A stretch of DNA of 64,000 nucleotides. Source: Elgaria multicarinata webbii (Eukaryota; Chordata; Lepidosauria; Squamata; Anguidae). The notes below the pieces were generated by a model. That model saw only the letters and a list, made by a program, of their open reading frames with translations, did not search any database and was not told where the DNA came from. The translations under genes were made by a program, and so were the position numbers. This document shows positions 54,590-64,000 of this stretch, piece by piece; the first letter of the stretch is position 1, and each line of letters opens with the position of its first letter. The DNA lies in contig NC_086173.1 in assembly GCF_023053635.1 (NCBI RefSeq), positions 142,943,197 to 143,007,196 on the forward strand, given 5' to 3'.

Positions 54590-55650
54590 GGCCTGTCTAT
54601 GGCAAAGTCAGGCCTACTTTCTTGCATGGCTCCTGCACCATAGCTCAGAGGCTTACAGGCAAAACTGCACCACCAAGGCACAAAGTACTGTATACAGGAC
54701 CTGTCATATGCCCTAGAATGACCCTGTTTCGTACTGTGGACTCCGCTTGAGCCACAATAGCCATAAATGTTGGCAATCACTGCTTTACAGTTTGCAAGAG
54801 CTGAGCCCTGGCATTGAAAACAAGTGCTGGGGCCAAGCCCTAGCAAACCCCAGTTCAAATTAAACTCAGCACTAATGAGAGTACAGACAGCAGCAGGCTC
54901 TTCTCTGTGAAGCACACTCCTTCTTGGATTTTGGCCCAGCTGGGGCCGGAGAGGAGGAAAGGTCAACTATTTATAGAGAGGGGCTCCAGCCTGGCACGGG
55001 GCTTACTTAACGCAGGGTGAGTCACTCACCCAGCACAACAACATACAAATCCACAAGGCTGCCTGGCCCTTATCTGGGTCTGAGATAAACAATGGCATTT
55101 GTCGGGGAACGCAGGGCCTCAGTCTCTGCACAAGAGTAACACACTGCTTTAAGGTTCTCAGCCAGCCTGGAGTTTTCTGCCAGCAACCAATGGCTGCTGT
55201 GAAAATGAAATCATCTCTTGAATCATGAGGTACCCAAGGGCAGAGCTGGCTGGTGAGCAAAGGACCCGTGCCTCTAGAGCCAGAAGGACAAGCAGGGGTT
55301 GACCCGCTCATGCTGCGAAGGAGTTTAGCAGACAGATTCCTTCTTCTCTAAATCAGGGACAGTTTTTCCCCGGCTAGGCCGCAGCAAGGTACAGCACGTA
55401 ATAGTCCCTTGGGCCAGAGCTTATATGTTCCCACCTCACTCCAGAGAGTTTCTTGGCTCATTCCCAAAGGCACTGTGCTTATCCTAACCTTGCCAGGGGC
55501 ACCCCATCGGCTTAAGCAGACCATTTCGGACCTGCCAGAGAAGTCATGGCCGCCTTAGGTTCCTTTCTATAAAATGGGGAAAGATAATGTTTGCTCTCTC
55601 TTATGGAATGGAAAGTTCAGGAAAAAAATGTGTGTGTGTTTAGGGGGCAA
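54590..55650. other. No gene recognised
   Basis: Minus-strand frames at 54538-54966 (overlapping the hAT element) and 55003-55311 show no domain. The sequence looks unique and moderately GC-rich. Confidence 0.4.
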
Positions 55651-55655
55651 GACTG

Positions 55656-55985
55656 CAGGGTGACCATATGGAAAGGAGGACAGGGCTCCTGTATCTTTAA
55701 CAGTTGTATAGAAAAGGGAATTCCAGCAGGTATCATTTGTAGGCCTGCAGCACCTGGTGAAATTCCCTCTTCATCACAACAGTTAAAGCTGCAGGAGACC
55801 TGCCCTCTTTTGTATCTGGTCACTCTACAAAAGTTGGCCAAGCTCCTGCAGCTTTAACTGTTGTGATGAAGAGGGAATTTCACCAGGTGCTGCATGCATA
55901 CAAATGACACCTGCTGAAATTCCCTTTTCTATGCCACTGTTAAAAGATACAGGAGCCCTTTCCTCCTTTCCATATGGTCACCCTA
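55656..55985. mobile_element. Palindromic hAT-type MITE (TAGGGTGACC family)
   Basis: 330-bp copy with ends CAGGGTGACC and GGTCACCCTA. CATATGGAAAGG near the left end is mirrored by CCTTTCCATATG near the right end, whereas most copies have CATATGAAAAGG. No clear 8-bp duplication remains. Confidence 0.84.
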
Positions 55986-56117
55986 AGGGCCTGGAAGCCA
56001 AATAGTAACCCAAAGCCCTGCTCCCTTTTGCCAGATGCAGGTGTGTGGTTCATGCTTACAAATACTCAGTGGTTGCAGAAATGCATTCTGCACATGTTCA
56101 GAGACACTTTCTAACTA

Positions 56118-56172
56118 CATTTATTTTATTTATTTATTGCATTTCTATACTGCCCAATAGCCGGAGCTCTCA
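56118..56172 (-). mobile_element. LINE 3' end (short)
   Basis: TTTATTTATTTATTGCATTT then CTATACTGCCCAATAGCCGG. Confidence 0.5.
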
Positions 56173-56507
56173 TCACACATTCTGAGGCCCATGCCTTGCA
56201 TTTAAAACACATTCTTTGGTTGAGTAGTTAGCCCTGACTCAGAGTAAGACTTGCTTTTAGAGCAGGAGTTTGTTTCTCTTCCACTTCCTTGGAGGAAATT
56301 TGTTGTGGGGAGAGTGCATGCTGGTGATTGGTAACACTAGAGCCACCTCTCTCGCTGTCAGGATCATCATCTCCCACACTATTTCTCTTTTGTTTCTGTT
56401 AAGAATCTAAAGAGAAAGAAACTGTGTATGTGGGAAGGGTGATGATCTTAAGAGAGAAATTGTGGGAGGGGCTGATTGCCCTCACACACACACTGATTGT
56501 TGTTGTT

Positions 56508-56858
56508 CTAACCTGGTTCGCATGATCACTACAGCCTGCTGTGGCAGGCCACAGTGGGCTTTGACGTGAGCGGGGGGGGGCGGGCAATTTTGAATATTCA
56601 ACCCCCAGTGGGGGGATGCCACGGTTTGTCGTGTCATCTGAAACCGGGTAGCAATGTTTGTCTGAGGGTCAACCCTACATAGGTTATTTGAAGGTTGTTT
56701 AACCCTGAAACAACCTGCACTGCCTGGGTTCGGACAACACGACAAACCATGGCAACTCCCCCGCGGGGGCTGAATATTCAAAATTGCCACCTGCATGCTC
56801 AGCAACCCACCTTAGCTTAAATAACCCATGGTGGGCTGCGGTGATCATGCAAACTAGC
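56508..56858. mobile_element. Palindromic MITE (TGGTTCGCATGATCAC type)
   Basis: AACCTGGTTCGCATGATCAC is mirrored by GTGATCATGCAAACTAG. Two GAATATTCA segments on opposite arms flank a central GTTTGTCGTGTCATCTGAAA region. Confidence 0.6.
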
Positions 56859-56859
56859 C

Positions 56860-58245
56860 CTCTCCCCCTCTTTCTCACACACCCAAACACACACATGCAC
56901 ATACACTTTTTGAAAGCACAGATCTATCCAGATTTGGAGTTTCTTTAAAAGTGTTGTGAACATGAACACAAAATGGCTGCTACAAGGAGAGTAGCTAGTT
57001 CCAAAATGCTGGAATCATCTCCCACTACCTCTGTGTTTTCTCTCTCGTAAAGACACTACATACATATAATTTGTAGGCATGTTGCAGATGTGCAAATTAA
57101 CTTTTGTCTGCTGATGTTATCCCTCTTCCCCTTACATACATGGCCGCCACATCTGAATAGTGTCCCATGAATGGGTCTAGAAATGTATTTTGAAGCACCT
57201 TGTTGAGTCATATCACTGGCTAAGTGAGAATGTTTAGTTCTGAGTCTTGATGTTGGGAAAGGTCAAAAGGGTATCGGGAAAGATGTTCCATGACCAAACA
57301 AACAAGTAAAAGAAGCATCTGAAAGCCAATAAAATCAATAGGGTTTTTGCCACTGACATCAGCAGGATGTGAACTATGGCCAATGTTGTTTTCTAATCCT
57401 CCTCCCTATCTGAATTCCTATCTTGTATGTGGAGAAAGCAAGAAGGTATGGGGAAGGTACTCCAAATCTTGAAAAATCACCCCTTAACGCTATTTAGCTA
57501 TTCATTTCTACTTTCTGTACTCAAAGACACGTTGATTAAAGAATGGCATTTTTTTCATTCATTCATGATTCTGGATAAAGCTCTGATTTGAACTAGAGTT
57601 AATGGATGGTGATTCTTCCAACAAAATTAATCTGGAGTAAAAAAGTTGTGATGGTGATGTAAGATCGGAAAACAACCACCACCACCCTATGATTTATGAA
57701 TTTACCTTTTGTGATTCCAGTGACATTCTCTTGATTCCGTGTGCCCGAATTCTGATTTTTGATAATTAAGAAGTGGTGGCATTAAAAGAGAGGTATTGTG
57801 AGTGATGAAGGGTTTTTGATTGTCTGACCACTAAATAGCGGGTCTCTGGACCTCCTGTAAAATCCTGTGAATGAGGCTGGGTGATTGCAGGATGAAAGCC
57901 TCGTCTGGAAGCACCCTAAGACAGGAGGGAGGGGCCTGTTCTAAGATGAAGCCTGCTAGGTATGAGATGTGCACAGGTCATCCAGAAACAAAGTATGCTA
58001 TTTGCTTCAGAACTATTGATTTTATTCCAATGTAAACATATTCAAATTTAATTAATTGGCTGATAGCCCAGCTCAATAACAGCAATCGTGACAGCATTCC
58101 ACATGCCCCCACCCGCACCCGTACTGCAGAGGTTTTTTTAGTGTGCAGTTGGACACAAAATGTGCAGTTGGAAATTTGATAATATGCTGGTGAAAAAAGT
58201 GCTGAAAAAAACATGACACATGTTATGTGTATGTGTTTATTAAGA
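56860..58245. other. No gene recognised
   Basis: Unique-looking sequence; no open frame above 80 codons and no clear repeat ends. Confidence 0.4.
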
Positions 58246-58249
58246 ACTT

Positions 58250-58640
58250 AACAATAAAAGTCAGGGATGGCATGTAACACAAATTATATAAGGGTGCAGG
58301 TGAAAGAGCCCTTGATGGTGTGACTGATGTTGTTGGGTCCTGTGACGGTGTTGCCTGAATAGATGTGGGGACAGAGTTCGCACTTGGGTCTATTGCACAG
58401 TCTGGTCCCTCTGTCTGTGTCTCTGTCCTGTGTACTATTGCTAGTTAGCATCCGCTTCAGGTTGGGAGGTTGTCTGTAGGCCAGGACTGGTCTGCCTCCC
58501 AAGGCTTCTGTGAGAGAAGTGTCTGTGCTGATGATGGGTTGGAGTTCACTGATGATCCATTGCAGTGGTTTCAATTGGGGGCTGTAGGTGACCTCCCGTG
58601 GTGTACTTCTCTTGGTCTGCCATCCTTCTTGGGTCTCTGT
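58250..58640 (-). mobile_element. Penelope-like retroelement fragment
   Basis: The minus-strand reading contains GGRPVLAYRQPPNLKRMLTS, GTRLCNRPKCELCPHI and NTVTGPNNISHTIKG, resembling the linker between reverse transcriptase and GIY-YIG endonuclease in Penelope-like elements (PP.LK..L; C.....C..C; I.....C). Only this part is present and it is a fragment. Confidence 0.55.
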
Positions 58641-59484
58641 ATGGCTCTGTCAATCTGTCTTTAAGTTTAAAGTGCTACTAGTGTTGGTGATCATCTGTCC
58701 AGTCGTGAAAGAGAAATAATGTGTTTGGCTTGGGTGGGGATGGTGTGTGTGTGTTTGATAGGGCAGTTGGAAAATTTGCTTTAAAAAAAAACCCTGGTAA
58801 CCTGGATGGTAAAAATGCCTGTTCTTGGGAAGATGTACTAATTTGTTTTTGTGGGTTTTGGCTCCTTGGCTAGCCCACTATGGGGGCTCAGGGCAGAGCT
58901 TTCCTCCATACATCTACGTGCAGGCAACTAGCATTTCTCCTTGGATGCACTGCTCTCTTTTTCTGCATAGAAGTGGGTTTAAAACGTCCCCTTCTGCACC
59001 CCCTCTCCACTCCGTTCCACAGAAGAGCCCCTGTAGACTGGAGGCTACGATGGGACAGTCCCAGCATTCCAGCTAAAGCGCTTGTGATGTCAGCAGCATC
59101 TGAAGAATGCATAGCAGGAGGGGTGCTGGATTATATCTGAACATGGAGAGTACAAGGTGGTAGGTGAGGCTCACACAGTGTGGAAGATAAAAATAGAACC
59201 AGGGCAGGGTTGGGGGAGAGGAGGCGACAGTAGAAAGGTCCTGCCCCCTTCACTCCCACCAGCCCTGTTCAGCCAATGCATTCACAGGCAACGGCCTTGC
59301 TGGCTCCGGCCTCCCCATGGTAATAGATTTCTCACTCCACCCCACCCTCTTATTGGATCAAATAGCTAGAAGCAAGATGCCACTGAAATGCCAAGAGGAC
59401 ATTTCTGGAGTAAAGTCCAGCACAAAAACTGGAACTGGCAAGGAAGCTGAGTTTAATTTAAAAAGAAAGGAAAGCATGGATAGG

Positions 59485-59787
59485 TAGGCTGACCATATGA
59501 AAAGGAGGACAGGGCTCCTGTATCTTTAACAGTGGTGAAGAAAAGGAAATTTCAGCAGGTGTCATTTGTATGCATTCAGCGCCTGGTGAAATTCCCTCTT
59601 CATCACAACAGTTAACGCTGCAGGTATCTGGTCACTCTAGTATTGCTCCTGTAGCGTTAACTGTTGTGATGAAGAGAGAATTTCACCAGGTGCTGAATGT
59701 AAACAAATGACACCTGCTAAAATTCCCTTTTCTATACAACTGTTAAAGATACAGGAGCCTTGTCCTCCTTTTTATATGGTCACCCTA
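59485..59787. mobile_element. Palindromic hAT-type MITE (TAGGGTGACC family)
   Basis: 303-bp copy with two mirrored private changes: GTTAACGC (59611-59618) with GCGTTAAC (59654-59661), and CATTCAGC (59573-59580) with GCTGAATG (59692-59699). The centre is shortened relative to other copies. Confidence 0.85.
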
Positions 59788-59819
59788 CCTATGTCGATCC
59801 CTGAAAATATAACCCTCGG

Positions 59820-60185
59820 CTATTTTTATTTATTTATTACATTTCTATACCGCCCAATAGCCAAAGCCCTCTGGGCAGTTCACAACAATTAAAACCATCA
59901 AATACAACACAAGATACAATATAAAAGTTTAAAACTACAGTATAAAAATAAAAAACCTAGCAGCAACGAAATGTTTAAAATACAATAATGGATGTAAACC
60001 AGAACCTGAAAGACTAACGAGCTGCAGGAAATAAAAAGGACTTCACCTGGCACCAGGAAAAGCACAACATAGGTACCAGGCGAACCTCTCTGGGAAGTTC
60101 ATTCCACAACCGGGGAGCCATGACACAAAAGGCCCTCTTCTTAGTAGCCACCCACCTCACTTCCTTTGAAAGGGGCTGCTGAGGG
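59820..60185 (-). mobile_element. LINE 3' part (ACCGCCC type), longest copy
   Basis: ATTTATTACATTTCTATACC and CGCCCAATAGCCAAAGCCCT lead into an A-rich 3' UTR and then GC-richer sequence (TTCATTCCACAACCGGGGAG) that resembles the coding end of CR1/L2-type LINEs (the LWN.LP region in reverse). Confidence 0.6.
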
Positions 60186-60313
60186 GGCAGGTATATATAG
60201 GAAGAGACAGCCAGGTGTCTTGTTTTTATAAAGGATAGTGCTCCGTTTCAAGACATACTAGAGGACAGTCCTCTATTTGAAGGTGTCTTCTATTTGAAAA
60301 ATTGCCCTGTCCA

Positions 60314-60361
60314 TAGGGTGACCATATGAAAAGAAGGACAGGGCTTCTGTATCTTTAACAG
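60314..60361 (+). mobile_element. Fragment of the TAGGGTGACC-family MITE
   Basis: Only the left 48 bp survive (TAGGGTGACCATATG to TCTTTAACAG); the rest is lost. Confidence 0.75.
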
Positions 60362-60427
60362 AAGCTTCTGAGGTAGCATGGCTGGGTTTAGTCTCTTTTG
60401 GATCAGAGAACACTGGAGATGTAACCT

Positions 60428-60520
60428 GCATTCCTAAGCACACTTATGGGTAGCGGGGAGAAGTCCCACTGGACTCAGTAGGACTTACTTCTAAGTAGAC
60501 ATGCGTAAGACTGTATTGTT
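60428..60520. repeat. CCCATTGA..TCAATGGG repeat
   Basis: GCATTCCTAAGCACACTTAT ... AGTAGGACTTACTTCTAAGT then AGACATGCGTAAGAC. Confidence 0.5.
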
Positions 60521-60787
60521 ATAGTGCCTTGGTAATATTTTATTTACAAGTACAGCATAACTGGAGGCCAATCAAGATCAACTTGGGCAACCCCCAATTT
60601 CAGCTAACTTCAGCTAGAAAACACTAATCTGGTTCGAACGCCATGCTGCAGTTCATCACGGGTTATTTAACGCACACCGAGCTGTAGTGCCTGCGGGCGT
60701 AAAGTTGTATATACAACCCCTGCTTAGGAGTTGTTGTACTGTGCTAACCTGTTGAGTGTGGGTTATGCAATGGTTAAACAAGCCTCC

Positions 60788-60921
60788 TAGGTTGACCATA
60801 TGAAAAGAAGGACAGGGCTTCTGTATCTTTAACAGTTGTATAGAAAAGGGAATTTCAGCAGGTGTCATTTGTATGCATGCAGCACCTGGTGAAATCCCCT
60901 CTTCAGCACAACAGTTTATAT

Positions 60922-60968
<47 letters not shown>

Positions 60969-61230
60969 TACCACCCAATAGCCGAAGCTCTCTGGGCGGT
61001 TCACAAAAATTAAAACCATAATAAAATAATAAACAGGTTAAAGCTGCAGGAGCTATGCTAGAGTGACGAGATACAGAAGAGGGCAGGGCTCCTGCAGCTT
61101 TAACTGTTGTGATGAAGAGGGAAATTCACCAGGTGCTGCAAGCATACAAATGACATCTGCTGAAATTCCCTTTTCAATTCAACTGTTAAAGGTACAGAAG
61201 CCCTGTCCTCCTTTTCATATGGTCACCCTA
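60788..61230. mobile_element. TAGGGTGACC-family MITE carrying a LINE insertion
   Basis: Ends TAGGTTGACC and GGTCACCCTA. The arms are those of the 310-330 bp palindrome, but a LINE 3' end (about 60917-61037) splits the AACAGTTAAAGC stem. The whole copy lies inside a larger palindromic repeat. Confidence 0.83.
60917..61037 (-). mobile_element. LINE 3' end inside a hAT MITE
   Basis: A long ATTT repeat then CCACCCAATAGCCGAAGCTC and GGGCGGTTCACAAAAATT, splitting the MITE stem at AACAGTT / AACAGGTT (probable short target duplication). Confidence 0.7.
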
Positions 61231-61356
61231 CAATCCATGGTATGTTCTACATTATTTAACCTTTACATAACCCAGACACTGCAGCTTAGCGTGAGTTAAC
61301 TGCATGTCATCCAAACCCAGTCAGTGTTTTCCAGTGAAATTAGCTGAAACTGAGGG

Positions 61357-61665
61357 TAGGGTGACCATATGAAAAGGAGGACAGGGCTCCTGCATCTTTA
61401 ACAGTTGAATAGAAAAGGGAATTTCCATGCATGCAACACTCAGCTGGTGGAATTCCCTCTTCATCACAACAGTTAAAGCTGCAGGAGCCCTGCCCTCTTT
61501 TGTATCTGGTCAAGAGGACAGAGTTCCTGCAGCTTTAACTGTTGTGATGAAGTGGGAATTTCCCCAAGTGCTGCATGCATGCAAATGATACCTGCTGAAA
61601 TTCCTTTTCCTATAAAACTGTTAAAGATACAGAACCTCTGTCCTCCTTTTCATGTGACCACCCTA
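61357..61665. mobile_element. Palindromic hAT-type MITE (TAGGGTGACC family)
   Basis: 309 bp flanked by a perfect 8-bp duplication ACTGAGGG (61349-61356 and 61666-61673). It is inserted into the right arm of a larger palindromic repeat and shares its subfamily with 33684-33992. Confidence 0.88.
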
Positions 61666-61744
61666 ACTGAGGGTTGCCCAAGTTTCTTTCTGGGGAATCT
61701 TGATTTGTCTCTACTTATGCTCTGTGTGTATACTTGTAAGTGGG

Positions 61745-61870
61745 GGTGGCGGTTTGCATATTCAAAATGGCTGCTGTCCATGCCCATGATGAGGATGAGG
61801 CGCATCAGGGCATATGCAGGGCATGTGTTAAATAACTCATGGTGGGCTGTTCACTCATGGGAACAGACCC
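61745..61870. repeat. Fragment of the GCATATTCAAAATGG MITE
   Basis: GGTTTGCATATTCAAAATGG to ATGGTGGGCTGTTCACTCAT matches one half of the family at 44150-44458. Confidence 0.45.
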
Positions 61871-62403
61871 GCTCTCTCCTCCTCCTTCCTGCCAATTCAC
61901 ACACCTACCCCCTCCGCTCAAAGTAAACGAGAATGAAGTCCCTCTACCCCTGACAGAGGTGCACTGGGTGCTTTGAGGCCAGAGCGTCCAATGCTGCTGC
62001 TGTTGTTTCCCTTGGGGGCTTGGGAGCTGAGGAGAGAGGGAGCAGACTTGGCCAGCAGGCATGTTGCCAGCATGCAGGGGAAGCACAGATGTGTGGGGTT
62101 GTAAGGGGACACCAGCCCTACTAAAGATAGGAACTGACAGCTGCAATTTGGGCCAGGCATGGGCCGGGGAAGGGGGGGCACTACAGCATACACCCTGCTG
62201 CCTGCAGTGTGCCTGGACTATCTCTTCTACAGCGTGACAGCTGGCCCAGGCACCTGCTTCTGGGATGGGATGGGCTTGGAGCAGCTGAGTCTCAGCCAGG
62301 GCTTGAAATGTAATGGAACTAAGCATGCAAGAATGGCCTTGCTGGATTAAACCAAAGGTGCAACAAACCAGTGTTTTATGCCCAAATGCAGCCAGCTCAG
62401 GGG

Positions 62404-62534
62404 AAGGGCTGCAGCTCAGTGGTAGAGCACATGCATTGTGTGTAGATGGTCCCAGGTTCAGTCCCCTGCATCGTCATATAGGACTGGGAAAGAATCCTGC
62501 CTCAAACCCTGGAGAGACATTGCTGACAACGACG

Positions 62535-62569
<35 letters not shown>

Positions 62570-63545
62570 AATAATAATAATAATAAATTTATTTATTTAT
62601 TTCTTACCTGCCTCTCCCTTTGGATCGAGGCAGGGAACAACATTAGTACAGGAATCAATACATCTTAAAATTCCTTGATTTTACATTGATCTGGGTAGGA
62701 GTACCGGAAAAGGCTAGTCTTCAAAGCTGCCTTAAAATCAGAGAGAGAGTTAATATTACGAATCTCCTCCGGCAGGCTGTTCCACAATCCGGGGGTGACA
62801 GAAGAAAAGGTCCTCTGGGAAACTGATATCAGCCTAGTCTTGGCTGACTGAAGTAAGTTCTCCCCAGAGGACCTGAGTATGTGGGGCGGACTGTATGGGA
62901 GAAGGCGATCCCACAGGTAACCTGAACCCAAACCATGTAGGGCTTTAAAGGTAATAACCAACACTTTGTACTTTGCCTGGAAACTAATTGGCAGCCAGTG
63001 GACTGATTTTAATGTAAGGGTAACATGCTCACCCCTAGATGTTCTGGTGATCAACCTGGCTGCCATATTTTGAACTAGTTGAAGTTTCTGAACTAGGTAC
63101 AGTGGTAGCTTTATGTACAGCGCATTGCAGAAGTCAAGCCTTGAGGTTACCAGCGCGTGCACAACCGTCTTTAGGTCTTCTGACTCTTAAGAAGAGGCAC
63201 AGCTGGCGTATCAGCCGAAGCTGATAGTAGGCACTCCTGGCTGTCGCGTTTATCTGGGCTGTCATTTGGAGCGACGGATCCAGGAGCACCCCCAAACTGG
63301 GAGCACAGCCTTTCAGGGGGAGTGTAGCCCCATCCAGAACTGGTTGACACACCTCCCTTGACAGCAAGCACCTCTGTTTTGTCTGGATTCACCTTCAGTT
63401 TGTTTTTCCTCATCCAGCCCATTACTGCCTCCAAGCATTCATTCAGAGGAGACACACTATCCTTAGCTGATGCTGTTATTGAATACTGAGCTACATGGCC
63501 CAATGGTCTGACTCCGTATAAGGGAACTTCCTAGGCTCTTCGATG
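62404..63545 (+). mobile_element. tRNA-derived SINE split by an L2 LINE
   Basis: The tRNA-like head (GCTGCAGCTCAGTGGTAGAG, GGTTCAGTCCC) and body end near 62522, and the matching 3' part (ATACTGAGCTACATGGCCCA, GTCTGACTCCGTATAAG) resumes near 63466. The L2 lies between. Confidence 0.65.
62523..63466 (-). mobile_element. L2-like LINE 3' part inserted in a SINE
   Basis: On the minus strand: WMRKNKLKVNPDKTEVLAVK, GVLLDPSLQM, SRLDFCNALYIKLP, SVHWLPISFQAKYKVL, then RTFSSVTPGLWNSLPEEIRN. This is the RT thumb and C-terminus of an L2 ORF with frame breaks, followed by the 3' UTR and TTA/TTG repeats at 62523-62586. It is the longest L2 copy here. Confidence 0.8.
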
Positions 63546-63593
63546 CTTCCCTTGGTGCTCACTACCAAGCCAGGGAGATTATGTCATACTGAC

Positions 63594-63883
63594 CAGTGGA
63601 AGCGGGTGGCTCTGATTTGGGTGGTTCTGTGATTCCATTCTGGGTTTGTTTGTTTATTTATTTATTTATTGTATTTATATACCGTCCCATAGCCGAAGCT
63701 CCCTGGGCAGTTCACAACTGGGTTTCAGTCAGAACCAGCCAGAACTCTAAAGGAGCTCTCCGAGGTGCTGTTCCAAGCCTCCCCCCCCCCAATACATCGG
63801 AAAGCTCCTTTAGAGCTCTGGCTGGTTCTTACTGAAACCCAGAATAGGTTCACAGCCCTATTCAGAGTCACAAGTCTCCACTA
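63594..63883. mobile_element. Palindromic hAT MITE (CAGTGGAGGCTGGTG family) with LINE insertion
   Basis: Third copy, starting CAGTGGAAGCGGGTGG and ending CTCCACTAG. A 70-bp LINE end lies in its left arm at 63648-63717. Confidence 0.75.
63648..63717 (-). mobile_element. 70-bp LINE 3' end with target duplication
   Basis: Only 70 bp (ATTT repeats plus ACCGTCCCATAGCCGAAGCT), flanked by CTGGGTTT at 63640-63647 and 63718-63725. Confidence 0.75.
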
Positions 63884-64000
63884 GTTGCCCACAGCATCTG
63901 GAATTCAGAGGCATTGTACTTCTGGACATGGAGCTTTCATTTAGTTATCATGGTTAATGCCATCGACAAGGCCGGCCAGCCTAAAACAAGTTGCTGCCCT

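Larger units (their letters stand above)
60570..61710. mobile_element. Palindromic MITE split by two hAT MITEs
   Basis: The left part (GATCAACTTGGGCAACCCCC ... CTAGAAAACACTAATCTGG) is mirrored by the right part (CAGTGTTTTCCAG ... GTTGCCCAAGTTTC). The interruptions are 60788-61230 and 61357-61665. Without them the host element is about 390 bp. Confidence 0.6.

Noticed and set aside
61805-62326. 173-codon minus-strand open frame
   Set aside because: Overlaps MITE sequence at one end and shows no domain or splice-site support.
62438-62668. Poly-asparagine open frames
   Set aside because: Translation of CAA/TAA repeats in an L2 tail.
32900-64000. Retroviral or LTR elements in the gene-free half
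   Set aside because: No paired long terminal repeats, primer site or gag/pol/env-like reading was recognised; the repeats seen are LINEs, SINEs, MITEs and one Penelope-like fragment.

Overview
This window looks like a chromosomal segment of a squamate reptile (lizard or snake). The evidence is one vertebrate multi-exon kinase gene set in a dense mosaic of reptile-type repeats: Sauria-type SINEs with a Bov-B-like tail, tRNA-derived SINEs, CR1 and L2 LINE ends, an L1 with an open ORF2, and many palindromic DNA-transposon derivatives. No bacterial-style operons, CRISPR array, rRNA or functional tRNA gene is visible, and I saw no retrovirus or LTR element.

Host gene: a PIM-family serine/threonine kinase, most like PIM2, lies on the minus strand between 32581 (ATG) and 19208 (stop). 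All six coding exons can be placed with GT/AG borders and consistent phases (85+101+51+367+177+158 nt). They give 312 residues, the normal PIM size. A CpG-rich segment surrounds exon 1. A second CpG-rich, CCAAT-rich segment lies in intron 1 just upstream of exon 2 and may be an alternative promoter. The 3' UTR probably runs to an AATAAA at 16841-16846. Transposable elements lie within tens of bases of the splice sites of exons 3, 4 and 5.

Layout: 1-4010, short palindromic repeats and two copies of an unnamed dispersed repeat; 4011-10114, a full-length L1 flanked by an 18-bp target-site duplication, with a broken ORF1 and a 1280-codon open ORF2; 10115-16800, L2, CR1 and old L1 remnants plus a 378-bp hAT element that keeps the end of its transposase; 16800-32900, the PIM gene and its promoter; 32900-64000, no gene recognised, only repeats, many nested in one another.

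Most notable signals: (1) a palindromic hAT-type repeat with TAGGGTGACC ends occurs about ten times, and several copies carry private sequence changes mirrored in both arms, so pairing of the arms is kept; (2) nested insertions, up to three deep at 60.5-61.7 kb; (3) PIFHarbinger-like elements with 3-bp duplications in a 141-bp form and a longer GC-rich form; (4) a LINE tail that forms the polypyrimidine tract of a PIM exon. All family names come from recognition by eye; no database search was run.
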